From Candidatus Aphodovivens excrementavium (GTDB lineage: Bacteria; Actinomycetota; Coriobacteriia; Coriobacteriales; Eggerthellaceae): 36,815 nucleotides of DNA. The position numbers and the translations under genes are program-made. The stretch covers positions 1-36,815 of the forward strand of contig DVKR01000008.1 in NCBI GenBank assembly GCA_018715935.1, read 5' to 3'. The first letter of the stretch is position 1, and each line of letters opens with the position of its first letter. A model generated the notes under the pieces. The model was not told the origin of the DNA and made no database searches. It saw nothing but the letters and a program-made list of their open reading frames with translations. Below are positions 7,752 to 18,000 of this stretch, piece by piece.

Positions 7752-8972
7752 ATGTTAGAGACCGCGCGAATGGTGAGCGAACAGCCCGCTTCGGCGGTCT
7801 CTTCTTTTGCGCCCGAAAGCGGCGTTGGCGCGGAGATCGCGGATGCGGCATGCTCGGCTTACGACGCTGATGTGCCGGCGCCAACCTGCCAGCCAGCGCC
7901 CTTCTTTTCGCTGGTGATGCCGGCCTACAATGCGCAAGATCACATCGGCGGCATACTGCAAGCGATTGTCGAGCAGCCTTTTGACAGCTGGGAGCTCATC
8001 GTGGTGGACGATTGCTCCACCGACGACACACGTGCTCTCGTTCAGCACTGGGCAGACGCCGACGCGCGCATTCGGCTGATCTCTCACGAGACGAACCAAG
8101 GGCCTGCCGCTGCGCGCAACACCGGCATGGCCGAGGCGCGCGGAACGTGGCTCTGGATGCCCGACAGCGACGACTCCTTCGACGGCGATATCTTGGTTCG
8201 CGCCCATGCCCTCGTCACGTCGGGGGAGTACGACGTCGTGTTGTTCGGCTTTACCGAGCGCTACGTGGGTAAGCGGGGGGAATTCCTCTACGATCATCCC
8301 ATGCCGCTTCCTGAAATAGATTGGTCGGATCCGGCCTTGTGGCATCCTTGCATAATCGACCTCGAGCAAAGCACGCACTATGGGTACCCGTGGAACAAAA
8401 TGTATCGGCTACAGCTCTTGCGCAGCATAGGCGCGCAGTTTGAACGGGTCATCCTTATCGAGGACATCCTGTTCAACATCGAGGTGTTCAACCACGTTCG
8501 TTCCGCTGCCGTGCTTGACGGGCTGCCGTACTGCTACGTCAAGCAGGAAAACACAAGCGTTACCAACTCAAATGCCTATTCAGCTGCAGAATACTATGCC
8601 GTGCACCGCAGGCGCATCAGCGTACTGCGCGACCAGCTTTCTGCCTGGGACGTGCTCGACGCCCGGGCAAAAGGCATCTTGGGAAGCCTGTATGCGCGCT
8701 ATATCCTCTCGACGCTCGAGCGCAACTGCTATGCAGTGCCGGAAGGCTTCGGCCACAAAGGGCGTGTGGCGTGGGTGCGGGGCACGTTCGAAGACCCGCT
8801 GTTCAACGAGCTTGTTCCCGCTGCCCAGGCACACGACAGCAAGGCGCTTTCGGTGTGCGCAGCGGTGCTGAAGGGCAAACGCGCGGGGCTTGCGGTTGCC
8901 CTCGGGCGGCTGATCTATCTTGTCCATCATGCCTCGTATGGGGCGTATACGAAGATTCGATCGGGGAGGTGA
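7752..8972 (+). CDS. GT2 family glycosyltransferase
   Basis: The protein has 406 residues. After an N-terminal extension of about 50 residues comes a GT-A catalytic domain with SLVMPAYN (53-60), VVDDCSTDD (84-92), ARNTGMAEARG and the metal-binding PDSDDS (137-142). GT2 enzymes pass a sugar from a nucleotide donor to an acceptor, here probably a lipid-linked repeat unit at the inner face of the membrane. No transmembrane segment is evident, so it should be peripheral. The gap from the LCP gene is six bases and no good ribosome site is seen before the ATG, which suggests translational coupling. Donor and acceptor cannot be told from sequence. Confidence 0.85.
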   Translation: MLETARMVSEQPASAVSSFAPESGVGAEIADAACSAYDADVPAPTCQPAPFFSLVMPAYNAQDHIGGILQAIVEQPFDSWELIVVDDCSTDDTRALVQHWADADARIRLISHETNQGPAAARNTGMAEARGTWLWMPDSDDSFDGDILVRAHALVTSGEYDVVLFGFTERYVGKRGEFLYDHPMPLPEIDWSDPALWHPCIIDLEQSTHYGYPWNKMYRLQLLRSIGAQFERVILIEDILFNIEVFNHVRSAAVLDGLPYCYVKQENTSVTNSNAYSAAEYYAVHRRRISVLRDQLSAWDVLDARAKGILGSLYARYILSTLERNCYAVPEGFGHKGRVAWVRGTFEDPLFNELVPAAQAHDSKALSVCAAVLKGKRAGLAVALGRLIYLVHHASYGAYTKIRSGR

Positions 8973-8976
8973 TCGT

Positions 8977-9984
8977 GTGGCGGCGAGCAGCCAACCTACG
9001 CTTTCGATAGTGGTTCCCAGCTACAACGTGCAAGATTACCTAGAGCACAGCCTGTCGTTTTATGACGATGCGCGCTTAGAGGGCCTTGTGGAGGTGGTGG
9101 TGGTAAACGACGGCTCCACCGACGATACGCTTTCCATCGCGCAGCGCTTCGAAGCCGCGCGACCCGGCGTGTTCACCATCGTTTCTAAGGAAAACGGCGG
9201 GCACGGATCGGCGGTGAACGCGGGCATCGCGGCAGCAAAAGGCACCTACGTGCGCGTGATAGACGGGGATGACTGGGCAAACACCGACAACCTGGTGGAG
9301 TTCGCCACCGCGCTGCGCGGCGTCACGTCTGATCTGGTGTGCGACGTCAAGCGGGAAGTGAACATGGCAACGGGAGACACCGCGCTGTTTCCGTTACCCG
9401 CGTACGTGCCAGTGGGTGCAGAGGTGCCTTTCGAGCAGATATGCGCAGGCGACGACATCAGCTCCTACATCATGATTCACACGCTGTCCATCCGCACGGA
9501 GTTTGCGCGCAGAATAGGCCTGCGTCTTTTGGAAAAGACGTTTTACGTCGACTACGAATACGTGGTCAAGGCCACGCTCGAGGCGGCAACCATCAGCTTT
9601 TTCGACTGCAACGTGTGCCAATACCTGGTGGGAAACGCAGCCCAAAGCGTGGCGGACGACAATTACGTGCGCCGCTTTGCCGACCATACGCGCGTCACCT
9701 ACGAGATCTTGCGCATCTACGAGGAGAAGAAAGACGGCTTGAGCGACGTGCGCCGCGCGTACCTTCAAGAACGTGCCGTGCTCATCTGCAACACGCACTA
9801 CAACATCGCTCTTATCTTCGACAAGGATCGCAAACGCGGCATGCGGCGCGCCAACGAGTTCCGCAGCCATCTGAGGCAGAACCATCCCGACATCGCCGCG
9901 CTTACCGACAAGCGCTATCGCCTTGCAAAATTGCTCCACTACCTGGGCGTAGACAGCCAGGAAAAGCTAAATCGACTGAAGTAG
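8977..9984 (+). CDS. GT2 family glycosyltransferase
   Basis: The protein has 335 residues. The GT-A domain starts at once with LSIVVPSYN (9-17), then VVVNDGSTDDT (41-51), a Gly-rich KENGGHGSAVNAG stretch and the metal site DGDDW (96-100). The GTG at 8977 is chosen because GGGGAGGTGA ends a few bases upstream and the gene then follows the previous stop by four bases. An ATG at 8920 would force a 53-base overlap and add residues unlike the family. It is the second of four consecutive GT2 genes; a polymer with several different linkages is implied, but the sugars are unknown. Confidence 0.85.
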   Translation: MAASSQPTLSIVVPSYNVQDYLEHSLSFYDDARLEGLVEVVVVNDGSTDDTLSIAQRFEAARPGVFTIVSKENGGHGSAVNAGIAAAKGTYVRVIDGDDWANTDNLVEFATALRGVTSDLVCDVKREVNMATGDTALFPLPAYVPVGAEVPFEQICAGDDISSYIMIHTLSIRTEFARRIGLRLLEKTFYVDYEYVVKATLEAATISFFDCNVCQYLVGNAAQSVADDNYVRRFADHTRVTYEILRIYEEKKDGLSDVRRAYLQERAVLICNTHYNIALIFDKDRKRGMRRANEFRSHLRQNHPDIAALTDKRYRLAKLLHYLGVDSQEKLNRLK

Positions 9985-9990
9985 GCTGCC

Positions 9991-11055
9991 ATGGCGCTTG
10001 AGCATGCATCCCATTCACCCCAGATTTCAGTTGTTGTGCCCGTGTATAACTCCCAGGACTATCTGCAGGAGTGCCTGGACTCTCTTTTGGCTCAAACGTT
10101 GCGTGATGTCGAAATTGTCTGCATCGACGACGGCTCTACGGACGCCTCGCCAAAGATCTTGGCTGCCGCTGCGGCTGCCGATGCGCGCATTTGCGTGATA
10201 ACGCAGGAGAACAGGGGGGTTTCAGCGGCGCGCAACGCGGGCATCGCCCGGGCTCGCGCGCCGTATCTGTGCTTCGTCGACGCCGACGACGCGCTTGAGC
10301 CGCATGCGTGCGAGCGCATGGTGGACGAGCTGTCGCGGAGCCAGGCAGACGTGCTCGTATACGGTGGGCAGGCGGTGCCTGAAGAGCAAGCGCCTGCATG
10401 GCTTCGAATGGTGCTCAGCCCGCGCAATGCGGAGTATGCGGGGTTTCATCCCGACATCTTGTTCAAGGAGCAGTCGCGCCCCTACGTGTGGAAGACGGCG
10501 TATCGCACGAAGTTTTTGCATGAGAACCAGATAGCATTCAACGAAAGCCTGGCCATCGGGGAGGATCAGGCGTTTCTGTTCGACGCGTTTCCCTGCGCGC
10601 GCAAGACGGTGTTCGTTTCCGACAAGCTCTACCGCTACCGTATTCCGCTTGGGAATTCCGCTATGGCGCGAGTCGATGACGCCGGCACGCTGCTTGAAAA
10701 GCAGATTGAGCTTGCACGAGCGGTGTTTGCGTCGTGGGAGGCCCGGGGCTTGCTTGCTAGATATGCTTCTGAGATGCTGGACTGGTTCGCCGATATGGCT
10801 GTGTTTGAAACGCTCAAGCTGGACGACGCGTCTTTTGCCAAGCTGGCGGCTCAAGAGGGCGACGTGCTGCGCAGTTTCTGGACGCCTGAGCAGCTTGACG
10901 CTTTGAGCCTGCCGCGTCCGCTGCGCTCTATGTGCGAGGCGGCGCTCGACCCTGCGCGGGTTAGGAGCGCTTCCAAGAGAAAGCGGCTGATGATTCGCTA
11001 CTATGTATGGAAAAACGGGCTTGGTGCCGTGTTCAAGCGTTTGTCGCGCGGGTAG
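9991..11055 (+). CDS. GT2 family glycosyltransferase
   Basis: The protein has 354 residues. Catalytic-domain motifs are ISVVVPVYNSQDYL (12-25), CIDDGSTDAS (44-53), SAARNAGIARA and the metal site DADD (97-100). The C-terminal third is helical and basic and may touch the membrane. It starts six bases after the preceding GT2 gene. The motif set is that of the EpsH/CapJ/WcaA-like group, which build exopolysaccharide or teichoic-acid-like chains; that grouping does not give the sugar. It is third in the GT2 run. Confidence 0.85.
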   Translation: MALEHASHSPQISVVVPVYNSQDYLQECLDSLLAQTLRDVEIVCIDDGSTDASPKILAAAAAADARICVITQENRGVSAARNAGIARARAPYLCFVDADDALEPHACERMVDELSRSQADVLVYGGQAVPEEQAPAWLRMVLSPRNAEYAGFHPDILFKEQSRPYVWKTAYRTKFLHENQIAFNESLAIGEDQAFLFDAFPCARKTVFVSDKLYRYRIPLGNSAMARVDDAGTLLEKQIELARAVFASWEARGLLARYASEMLDWFADMAVFETLKLDDASFAKLAAQEGDVLRSFWTPEQLDALSLPRPLRSMCEAALDPARVRSASKRKRLMIRYYVWKNGLGAVFKRLSRG

Positions 11056-11066
11056 GGGGTAAAGTC

Positions 11067-12089
11067 GTGCCTGCTGTTTCTGTTGTTGTTCCTATGTACA
11101 ATGCCGAACCTTACATCGGTGAGTGCTTGTCGTCCTTGCTTCGCCAAACGCTAGAAAGCATCGAAGTTATCTGCGTTAACGATGGCTCTACGGACAATAC
11201 CCTTGAAGTGGCTCGGCAGATTGTGGAAGAAGACGAGCGTTTTTCCTTTGTTTCTCAAGATAACAAAGGGCTTTCTGCCAGCCGGAATGCTGGCATTATA
11301 CGGGCGAAGGGCGAGTACGTGCTGTTTTTGGATGCAGACGACTATCTTGAGCCGCATGCGCTTGAGCGGCTATTCACCCAAGCATCCAGCAAGGCTCTCG
11401 ATGTGCTCTTTTTTTCAGCACGTACGATATACGAAGGGGTTTTGATGCGCGGTGTATATCGAGACGAGTACACCGCAAGAAAGAACATAGACGGGGTTAT
11501 GAGCGGGCAACAGCTCCTCATGCAGTTTCAAAGCAAAGAGTCTTTCTCGGCGTCTGCCGCCATGCAGCTTCTGCGTCGCGATTTTCTGGACGAGACGGGC
11601 ATTCGCTTCTACGAGGGAATCCTGCAGGAAGACAACTTGTTCACGTGTCTGACGCTGGCTTATGCCAAGCGCGCGGCATATCTTAATGAGCCTCTTTATG
11701 TTCGCCGTGTACATGCCGATTCCATCATGACATCGAAAAAGACAATCAGACATGTGTACGGCCATTTTAAATGCGCTTACGAGTTGGAGCGTTGGTTGGT
11801 TGCGCACGTAGATTCGTGCGAGCCTGGGTTTTTCGAGGCTTTGCTTGCCCATGTGTCGGTGTGCTACACCTACGCGGCGCGCGAATCGTGGGAGCTGTCT
11901 CCAGGGGAGCTGCTCGAAAGGGCAAACTGCCTTCCCGCCGAGGAGCGGTTGCGCTTCATTGTGGATGTGATTGGCAACGCTCGTTCGCTGGGAGAAATAA
12001 AGTCAGAGTACGCCGACTCCACTACCTTCCGCGTGGGCAGCGCAATCATGAAACTTCCCTGCTGGGTAAAAGAGAACCTCAAACGATAA
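11067..12089 (+). CDS. GT2 family glycosyltransferase
   Basis: The protein has 340 residues with VSVVVPMYNAEPYI (4-17), CVNDGSTDNT (36-45), SASRNAGIIRAKGEY and DADDYLEPHA (89-98). It is close in layout to the preceding GT2 gene, so the two may have arisen by duplication. The GTG at 11067 is preferred: a GGGGGT stretch lies about seven bases upstream and the product then begins right at the first strand of the fold. An ATG at 11007 would overlap the previous gene by 49 bases. It is the last gene of the operon; the next gene is convergent, 30 bases away, with no clear terminator between them. Confidence 0.85.
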   Translation: MPAVSVVVPMYNAEPYIGECLSSLLRQTLESIEVICVNDGSTDNTLEVARQIVEEDERFSFVSQDNKGLSASRNAGIIRAKGEYVLFLDADDYLEPHALERLFTQASSKALDVLFFSARTIYEGVLMRGVYRDEYTARKNIDGVMSGQQLLMQFQSKESFSASAAMQLLRRDFLDETGIRFYEGILQEDNLFTCLTLAYAKRAAYLNEPLYVRRVHADSIMTSKKTIRHVYGHFKCAYELERWLVAHVDSCEPGFFEALLAHVSVCYTYAARESWELSPGELLERANCLPAEERLRFIVDVIGNARSLGEIKSEYADSTTFRVGSAIMKLPCWVKENLKR

Positions 12090-12119
12090 GGTGGCGGGTT
12101 GCCGTGGCAGAACGGGTTG

Positions 12120-13964
12120 CTACAGGGTCGTTTCTTCAGCTGCGATGAACGCCGGGTTTGCGCACAAGGATCTCGATAGGAATGTTTTGTCGAAGTCGGT
12201 GTAGCGCAGCGTGCTGCCGATGAAAAGAAGGTGGCTGGGGGGATTATCCATGGTTTTGAGAAGATCGGCCCCATGAGCTACCTCGTCGAGGTTCTGAATG
12301 CTCACCATGATAACTGGCGCATGCAATCTGCCGGCAAGTGGTCCAATAAGGGTGTTGTCTAGCTCGCAATAGGGATCCGTTATGATGGCAAGGTTGCCTC
12401 TGACACCCGTCCTGTGCTCAAAGAAGGGGGCAAGCCAACGGTTGACGAGGTCATTTGCCTCGCAAGCACTATTTGCAGCGAGCCGCACTAGATCTGCATT
12501 GGGCGCGATTTCAGCGACAGCGGATGAGGGAAGGGTGTCTTCGTCGGCAACGACCACAATACGCTCAAACTCGTTAAGCGCTGTTTCAGCCTCAGTGGGG
12601 ATTCGCCCGTCAACTAAGTAAAAAACAGGAGCTTTTTCTTCGAAAGCGAATGCCGAAAGCGATATCAGCACGAAATCCATTTGTGAATCTGCGAGTATGG
12701 CTGTTTTCCCCCAGCGAAGCCCCGATTCGAGTCCTAACGCAAACGCTTCTGTGCCCGTTGCCGTATCGGTTTCTTCCACACGGATAACGTGAGAGCCTGG
12801 GCATAACTGCCCGATCTCGGAGACGACGGAAGGCTCTACGGCATCGTCCCCCCCCACAACGACAATGGTTTGCGGAGGCTGGTGACGCAGTTCCTGCCGT
12901 AAGACATCGGTGAGCTGGTCATGTTGGGTTGCGTAGAGCGATGCGTCGAGCAGCCCCGCCAAGCTACATGCAATTCGGCTTTCTGGATTGAATTCGCCGT
13001 TGATTAGGATACAGATATCATGCGGAGCGCCGGAAAGGGAGTTGATTTCAGCAGAGGTGCCGTAAAAGGTTTCCCCGAAAACACAGCTATGAATCTGCGG
13101 AGGGGTATCGACATCTAAGTTGACTGTCCCCAAGATGGCTTTTTCGGATTCTGGTGAGCCGGGGCGACCGCCGATGGCGCGGTAGAGGTCGCACACTTCC
13201 TTTGCTGCGCCGATTGCGCGTAGGTGTCCTTTTTCGATCCACACCGCTTTGTTGCACAGGCGCTCGATCTGGTCGTTGCTGTGCGAAACGATGAGCACGG
13301 TTACGCCGTGGTCGTTGATCAAAGACTGGATACGCCGTTCGCATTTTTGCTGGAACAGGAAGTCTCCCACCGACAGCACTTCGTCGACAATCAGCACGTC
13401 AGGTACGATCACCGTTGCGATGGCAAATGCGATGCGCGCCACCATGCCTGATGAGTAATTCTTCATAGGCATGTCCAAGAAATCACGCACTTCAGCGAAG
13501 TCGACGATCTCGTCGAAGTGCTGCTGGATGAACTTTTTCGAATATCCTAGAAGTGCACCGTTCAAAAAAATGTTCTCTCGTGCGGTGAGCTCTAGGTCGA
13601 ACCCGGCGCCCAACTCGATGAGCGGGGCGATGCTACCTTCAACTCTGCAGGTGCCGCGCGTGGGCTCTAGCACGCCGGCGATAATCTTGAGCATGGTGGA
13701 TTTGCCTGAACCGTTGGTTCCCAGGATACCAAACACGTCGCCCTGTTTGACCTCGAACGACACGTCGTCCAGAGCGTAGAATTCCTTAAAGTGCAGCTCG
13801 CGTCGTGATAAAGCGATAGCGTACTCTTTGAGGCTATTTAGTTGCTCGCTTGCGATGTTGAAGACCATGGATACATGATCAACGTGAACCATAGTTGGCG
13901 CGTTGGGGTCGTCCTTCGGCATTGATAGCGCGCCCAGAAAAGATGTGTTGTTGGTCTGCGTCAT
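12120..13964 (-). CDS. Polysaccharide ABC exporter ATPase (Wzt/TagH-like) with a CWB2-like C-terminal region
   Basis: The protein has 614 residues. Residues 26-265 form an ABC ATPase of the polysaccharide or teichoic-acid export type: Walker A GTNGSGKST (82-90), a YSSGM signature (170-174) in place of the usual LSGGQ, Walker B VLIVDEVLSVGD (190-201) and the H-loop His228. After a linker, about 290-600 holds three units that look like cell-wall-binding repeat 2 (PF04122-like): TIVVVGGDDAVEPSVVSEI (366-384), then a unit around 418-495, then one around 523-590 with GPLAGRLHAPVIMV. Wzt proteins often carry a C-terminal sugar-binding domain that selects the polymer, so a CWB2-type domain here may do the same; this is inference. 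No membrane segment or signal peptide is seen. The permease gene lies 15 bases upstream. Confidence 0.88.
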   Translation of the reverse strand: MTQTNNTSFLGALSMPKDDPNAPTMVHVDHVSMVFNIASEQLNSLKEYAIALSRRELHFKEFYALDDVSFEVKQGDVFGILGTNGSGKSTMLKIIAGVLEPTRGTCRVEGSIAPLIELGAGFDLELTARENIFLNGALLGYSKKFIQQHFDEIVDFAEVRDFLDMPMKNYSSGMVARIAFAIATVIVPDVLIVDEVLSVGDFLFQQKCERRIQSLINDHGVTVLIVSHSNDQIERLCNKAVWIEKGHLRAIGAAKEVCDLYRAIGGRPGSPESEKAILGTVNLDVDTPPQIHSCVFGETFYGTSAEINSLSGAPHDICILINGEFNPESRIACSLAGLLDASLYATQHDQLTDVLRQELRHQPPQTIVVVGGDDAVEPSVVSEIGQLCPGSHVIRVEETDTATGTEAFALGLESGLRWGKTAILADSQMDFVLISLSAFAFEEKAPVFYLVDGRIPTEAETALNEFERIVVVADEDTLPSSAVAEIAPNADLVRLAANSACEANDLVNRWLAPFFEHRTGVRGNLAIITDPYCELDNTLIGPLAGRLHAPVIMVSIQNLDEVAHGADLLKTMDNPPSHLLFIGSTLRYTDFDKTFLSRSLCANPAFIAAEETTL

Positions 13965-13979
13965 ATGTTGCCTGCCAAT

Positions 13980-14768
13980 CTAGATGTAGAGGATGAAGCG
14001 CTTCTGCAGCTTGCGAAACACCAGAAAGCCCACGGCGAACGTGATGACGGCGAATGCGAGGCAGATGAGATTGAACTCAAGGCCGGGGGTTTGTCCCCAT
14101 AGAACGATATCGCGGAAATAGGTGACGTAGTAGTACATGGGGTTGAACTGCTCGATTGCCACCATCCAGTCAGGCAGGATTTCGACGGGGTAGAAAAGTG
14201 GCGTAGCATATGTCCAAGCAGTAATAATGACGCTCCACAGGTGGCACACGTCGCGGAAGAAGACAGCGAGTGCCGAGAGCAAAAAGCTTAAGCCTGCGCT
14301 GAAAAGAAGAACGTACACCAGCAAAAGGGGCAAAAACAAAATGTTCACTGTAGGCATGACACGGAAAAAGATCATCACGGCTGCCACCGCTATGAGCGCG
14401 AAGCAGAAGTTTACCAGTGCAAAGAGTACTTTTTCTAGTGGGAAGATCATCTTCTCGATGCGGATTTTCTTCAACAGAGACGAGGATTCTATAATGGAGG
14501 TCATGGCAGCAGAGGTGGAATCGCTCATGACGCCGAAAAGTGTATTGCCTAAGATAAGGTATAGCGGATAGTTCTCAATGCTGGAAAAGCGCAGAAAGAA
14601 GCTGAACACTGCGGCAAGCACGCACATCATGAGCAAGGGGTTGAGAACCGACCACACAACGCCCAGTACGCTACGACGGTACTTCAGTTTGAAGTCGCGC
14701 GAGATTAGTGAAGTTAGCGTGAACCAATTTCTATCGAACGCTTTTTTTGACGTTGCGTCCATCGCCAT
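13980..14768 (-). CDS. ABC-2 type polysaccharide export permease (Wzm/TagG-like)
   Basis: The protein has 262 residues with six predicted membrane segments. The N-terminal amphipathic stretch and first membrane segment (FKLKYRRSVLGVVWSVLNP) are typical of Wzm/TagG/RfbA permeases. The family exports lipid-linked O-antigen or teichoic-acid-like chains together with an ATPase, here the next gene downstream. The ATG at 14768 has GGAGG nine bases upstream. An upstream ATG at 14810 adds residues unlike the family and is rejected. The pair is transcribed divergently from the large glycosyltransferase at 15068. Confidence 0.9.
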   Translation of the reverse strand: MAMDATSKKAFDRNWFTLTSLISRDFKLKYRRSVLGVVWSVLNPLLMMCVLAAVFSFFLRFSSIENYPLYLILGNTLFGVMSDSTSAAMTSIIESSSLLKKIRIEKMIFPLEKVLFALVNFCFALIAVAAVMIFFRVMPTVNILFLPLLLVYVLLFSAGLSFLLSALAVFFRDVCHLWSVIITAWTYATPLFYPVEILPDWMVAIEQFNPMYYYVTYFRDIVLWGQTPGLEFNLICLAFAVITFAVGFLVFRKLQKRFILYI

Positions 14769-14997
14769 GAGAATTATCCTCCAAAAAGGTACGCATCTGC
14801 ATGCACCCATCCGTATTGAACACTCTCCAAACCTCTACAGTCTAGCGGTTGGGGGTTGCGAGGCGGTTCTCCTCTCAGCACAATCATGAAAAAGGCAGAA
14901 GGTAGTTTGATACTTGCAGGGGCGTTGCCCGTTCGGGCCTCAGCAGGAATCTTGTGGGCTTGTTAGGCGTTTTGCGGGCTGATGATCTCATGTGAGG

Positions 14998-15025
14998 TTG
15001 CTCTTGTGCCCCTTTGGTCTATCAT
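14998..15025 (+). promoter_or_regulatory. Candidate sigma-70-type promoter for the GT2-DUF4422-GT8 gene
   Basis: TTGCTC (14998-15003) and TATCAT (15020-15025) are separated by 16 bases and end 42 bases before the ATG at 15068. Both hexamers are imperfect, but spacing and position fit. The region is shared with the divergent ABC exporter operon. Confidence 0.4.
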
Positions 15026-15067
15026 TGCCTGCAAAGAATTATCGCTCTAGGAGGAAAGGCGATCGCA

Positions 15068-18000
15068 ATGCCTCGTTTTTCTGTCGTGATTCCGTCGTTC
15101 GGCAATGCAAACTATTTGCCTGATGCATTGGGAAGCGTGCTTAAACAGTCGTTCGGCGATTGGGAGATAATCGTCGTTGACGATGCAAGCACCGATGGCT
15201 CTTTGGAGATAGCGAAGCGATTTTCTCGCGACGACGGGAGAATTCGTGTTATCGAACGGGAGCGCAATGGCGGACCCCACCTGGCAAGGAAGGCGGGAGT
15301 GGAAGCCTGCAGGGGAGAGTATGTCCTTTTCCTCGACCCCGACGATGAGCTTGTTCCTGAGAGCTTGGGGAAGCTCGATTGCCGGCTTTCTGGTGCAAAA
15401 GATACCGTCGTGCATTTCGGTATGGAGATCGTTCCCCAAGAGGGGTCCGATCCCGATTCGGTAAAGCCGTTCACCGATGCCGCGAACGCACCCTGCGACA
15501 TTCTGCATGGAAAAGAGGTTCTTGCAGCACCGTTTAACCCTGCGTTTGGTTTCGTTCATGATTGGCGTATCACCCAGCGAGCTTTTCCTGCGGATTTGGC
15601 GAAGCGTGCCTTCGGGCTAATGACCTGCGAGCGCTTAGATCGTGCGGAGGACGCCTACGAATGCTTTGTGCTGGTAAGCTTGGCGCGTGTCGAGGAAACC
15701 GACAACGATATCGTGGTCTATCGATACAACATCGGAAGAGGCGTTACGGGGTCGTCGATGTTGTCGAAAGAAGAGTTCGGCGCTGTCTCTCAACGCTTCG
15801 CGGATTGCTGCGAGGCGGTTGATGAGTATGTTTCGGGGAAGGCAGATCATGTTGTTCGATGCGCTCAGGGCTTGAGAGGCAAACTGATTGAGGCAGCCGC
15901 CAACGAATGGCACGAGCGCGTTGCGGATGAGGACAAGCTTGATGCCGCCCGGCTGCTTGCCTCGGCTGTCGGCTACGGGCAGGCTGCGGCGCAGCTTATG
16001 CGCTTCGTTCGCGACGATTCTTATGGCCTGATTGAGAGCGGCTTCGACGAGACTCGCTACAATGTCCTCCTTTCTTGGGAGCGCCTTTCCGACGAGTTCG
16101 CCCAGAAAGCAGATACTGATTTAGCTAACTACACGTTGTTCTCTCGCACTGCAGACTACTACTTGCGTCAGCTTAAGGAGCGTCAGAGTTTGCGCACGGC
16201 GCGTCGAGGCGACATCAGAATATTCGTTTCCACGCATAAAGATGTTGATTTTTTTGAAAGCGAGATACTCCAGCCCATTCAAGTGGGTTCCGCCAATGCG
16301 GATTGCCGTTTCGGGGGCATTCTTCATGACGATAGGGGTGACAACATATCCGATCTTAACCCGATGTATTGCGAGCTTACGGCGCAGTATTGGGCATGGA
16401 AGAACGTTGAAGCGGATTACTATGGGTTTTGCCACTACCGTCGATACTTCGACTTTTCCTCGAATCGACATCCTGAAAGCGTTTACGGAGAGGTAATTGA
16501 CAGATACATCGACAAGGAAACCCAGGCTAAGTACTGCCTCGACGATGCTTCCATCGAAAAGCTGGTCAGGCAGTACGATGTCATTACCACCGAGATCAAG
16601 GACTTGCGAAAGTTTCCCGGTGGCGTGGACACTCCGCGCAAGCAATATCACGTCGCCCCAAGGCTCGTCGACGCCGATCTCGACAGAGCGATCGGTATTT
16701 TAAAGGAGATGCATCCTGACTACGCGCAAGATGCGGATGCGTTTCTAGATGGAAACCATTCGTGTTTTTGCAATATGTTCATCATGCGCAGAGATATCTT
16801 TTTTGATTACTGCGAATGGCTGTTTCCCATGCTTCAGAAGTTCGTGGAGCAAACGGATATGTCGCTTTACAGCAAAGAGGCGCTGCGCACTCCTGGGCAT
16901 CTATCGGAAAGACTGTTTAACATCTACTACCAGCATCATGCCCGAGTGGGGGCGGGCTGGAAGACTAAACAGCTTCAGTGCGTTCGTTTCGAATGCCCAG
17001 ATCGTGTTTACGACTTGCTGCCTCCAGGTGATACCGGGCTAATGCCCGTCATCCCCGTGGTGTTCGCCGCTGATGGCAACTATGTTCCCATGCTGACCAC
17101 AACCATCCACTCGATGCTCGCGAACGCTTCGTCTGACTACTATTACGACATTTTCGTATTTGCGCGGGGCATGTCTAGCGAGGATATGCGCATCATGCGA
17201 CAGGTTTACGCCGAGCCAGGGAAAGTATCGCTCACGTTCTACGATGTAAGCCGCATCGTAGAGTCCTACGAACTTGCCACGAACAACGCGCACATCAGCA
17301 TCGAGACGTATTACAGGTTTTTGGTTCAGGAGCTTTTGCCGCACTACGACAAGGTTCTGTATCTCGACTCTGACATAATCGTCTCGGGTGATGTTTCGCA
17401 ATTGTATGCTACTGAGCTGGGCGACAATCTGTTGGCTGCTGTGCGCGATCTCGACTTCTTGGGCAATGTGAACATGAAGGGTGGCGAACGGATGCGCTAT
17501 GCCAAAGATGTGCTGGGCATGAAAGACCCTTATGCGTATTTTCAGGCGGGCGTACTGGTGCTTAACACTGCTGCCATGAGGAACCTCCATTCGGTAAAGG
17601 AATGGCTCAAGTTCGCGTCCGATTCTCGCTACATCTACAATGACCAAGATATCCTTAATGCCGAATGCGAAGGAAGGGTGCTTTTTCTCGACTACCGGTG
17701 GAATGTGATGACAGACTGCATGGGGCGCATTGCGAATGTTCTTTCATATGCTCCATTGAGGGAGTTTGAGGCGTATCTGGCGTCTCGAAACGACCAGCTG
17801 ATCACTCACTACGCAGGGGCGGAAAAGCCGTGGACCAAGAGAAGCTGCGACATGGCTCCCTTATATTGGAGGTATGCGCGTCAAACCCCGTTTTACGAGC
17901 GACTGGTATGTATCCTGTGTGGTCAGGCGGATGATGATGAGAGCTCCGACGACCATGAATACGCGATTGACGTGAACAGCCCTATGAGGCGTTTCATTGA

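Noticed and set aside
8920..8976. Upstream ATG for the second GT2 gene, overlapping the first by 53 bases
   Set aside because: A strong ribosome site just before the GTG at 8977 and the position of the first catalytic strand favour the shorter form.
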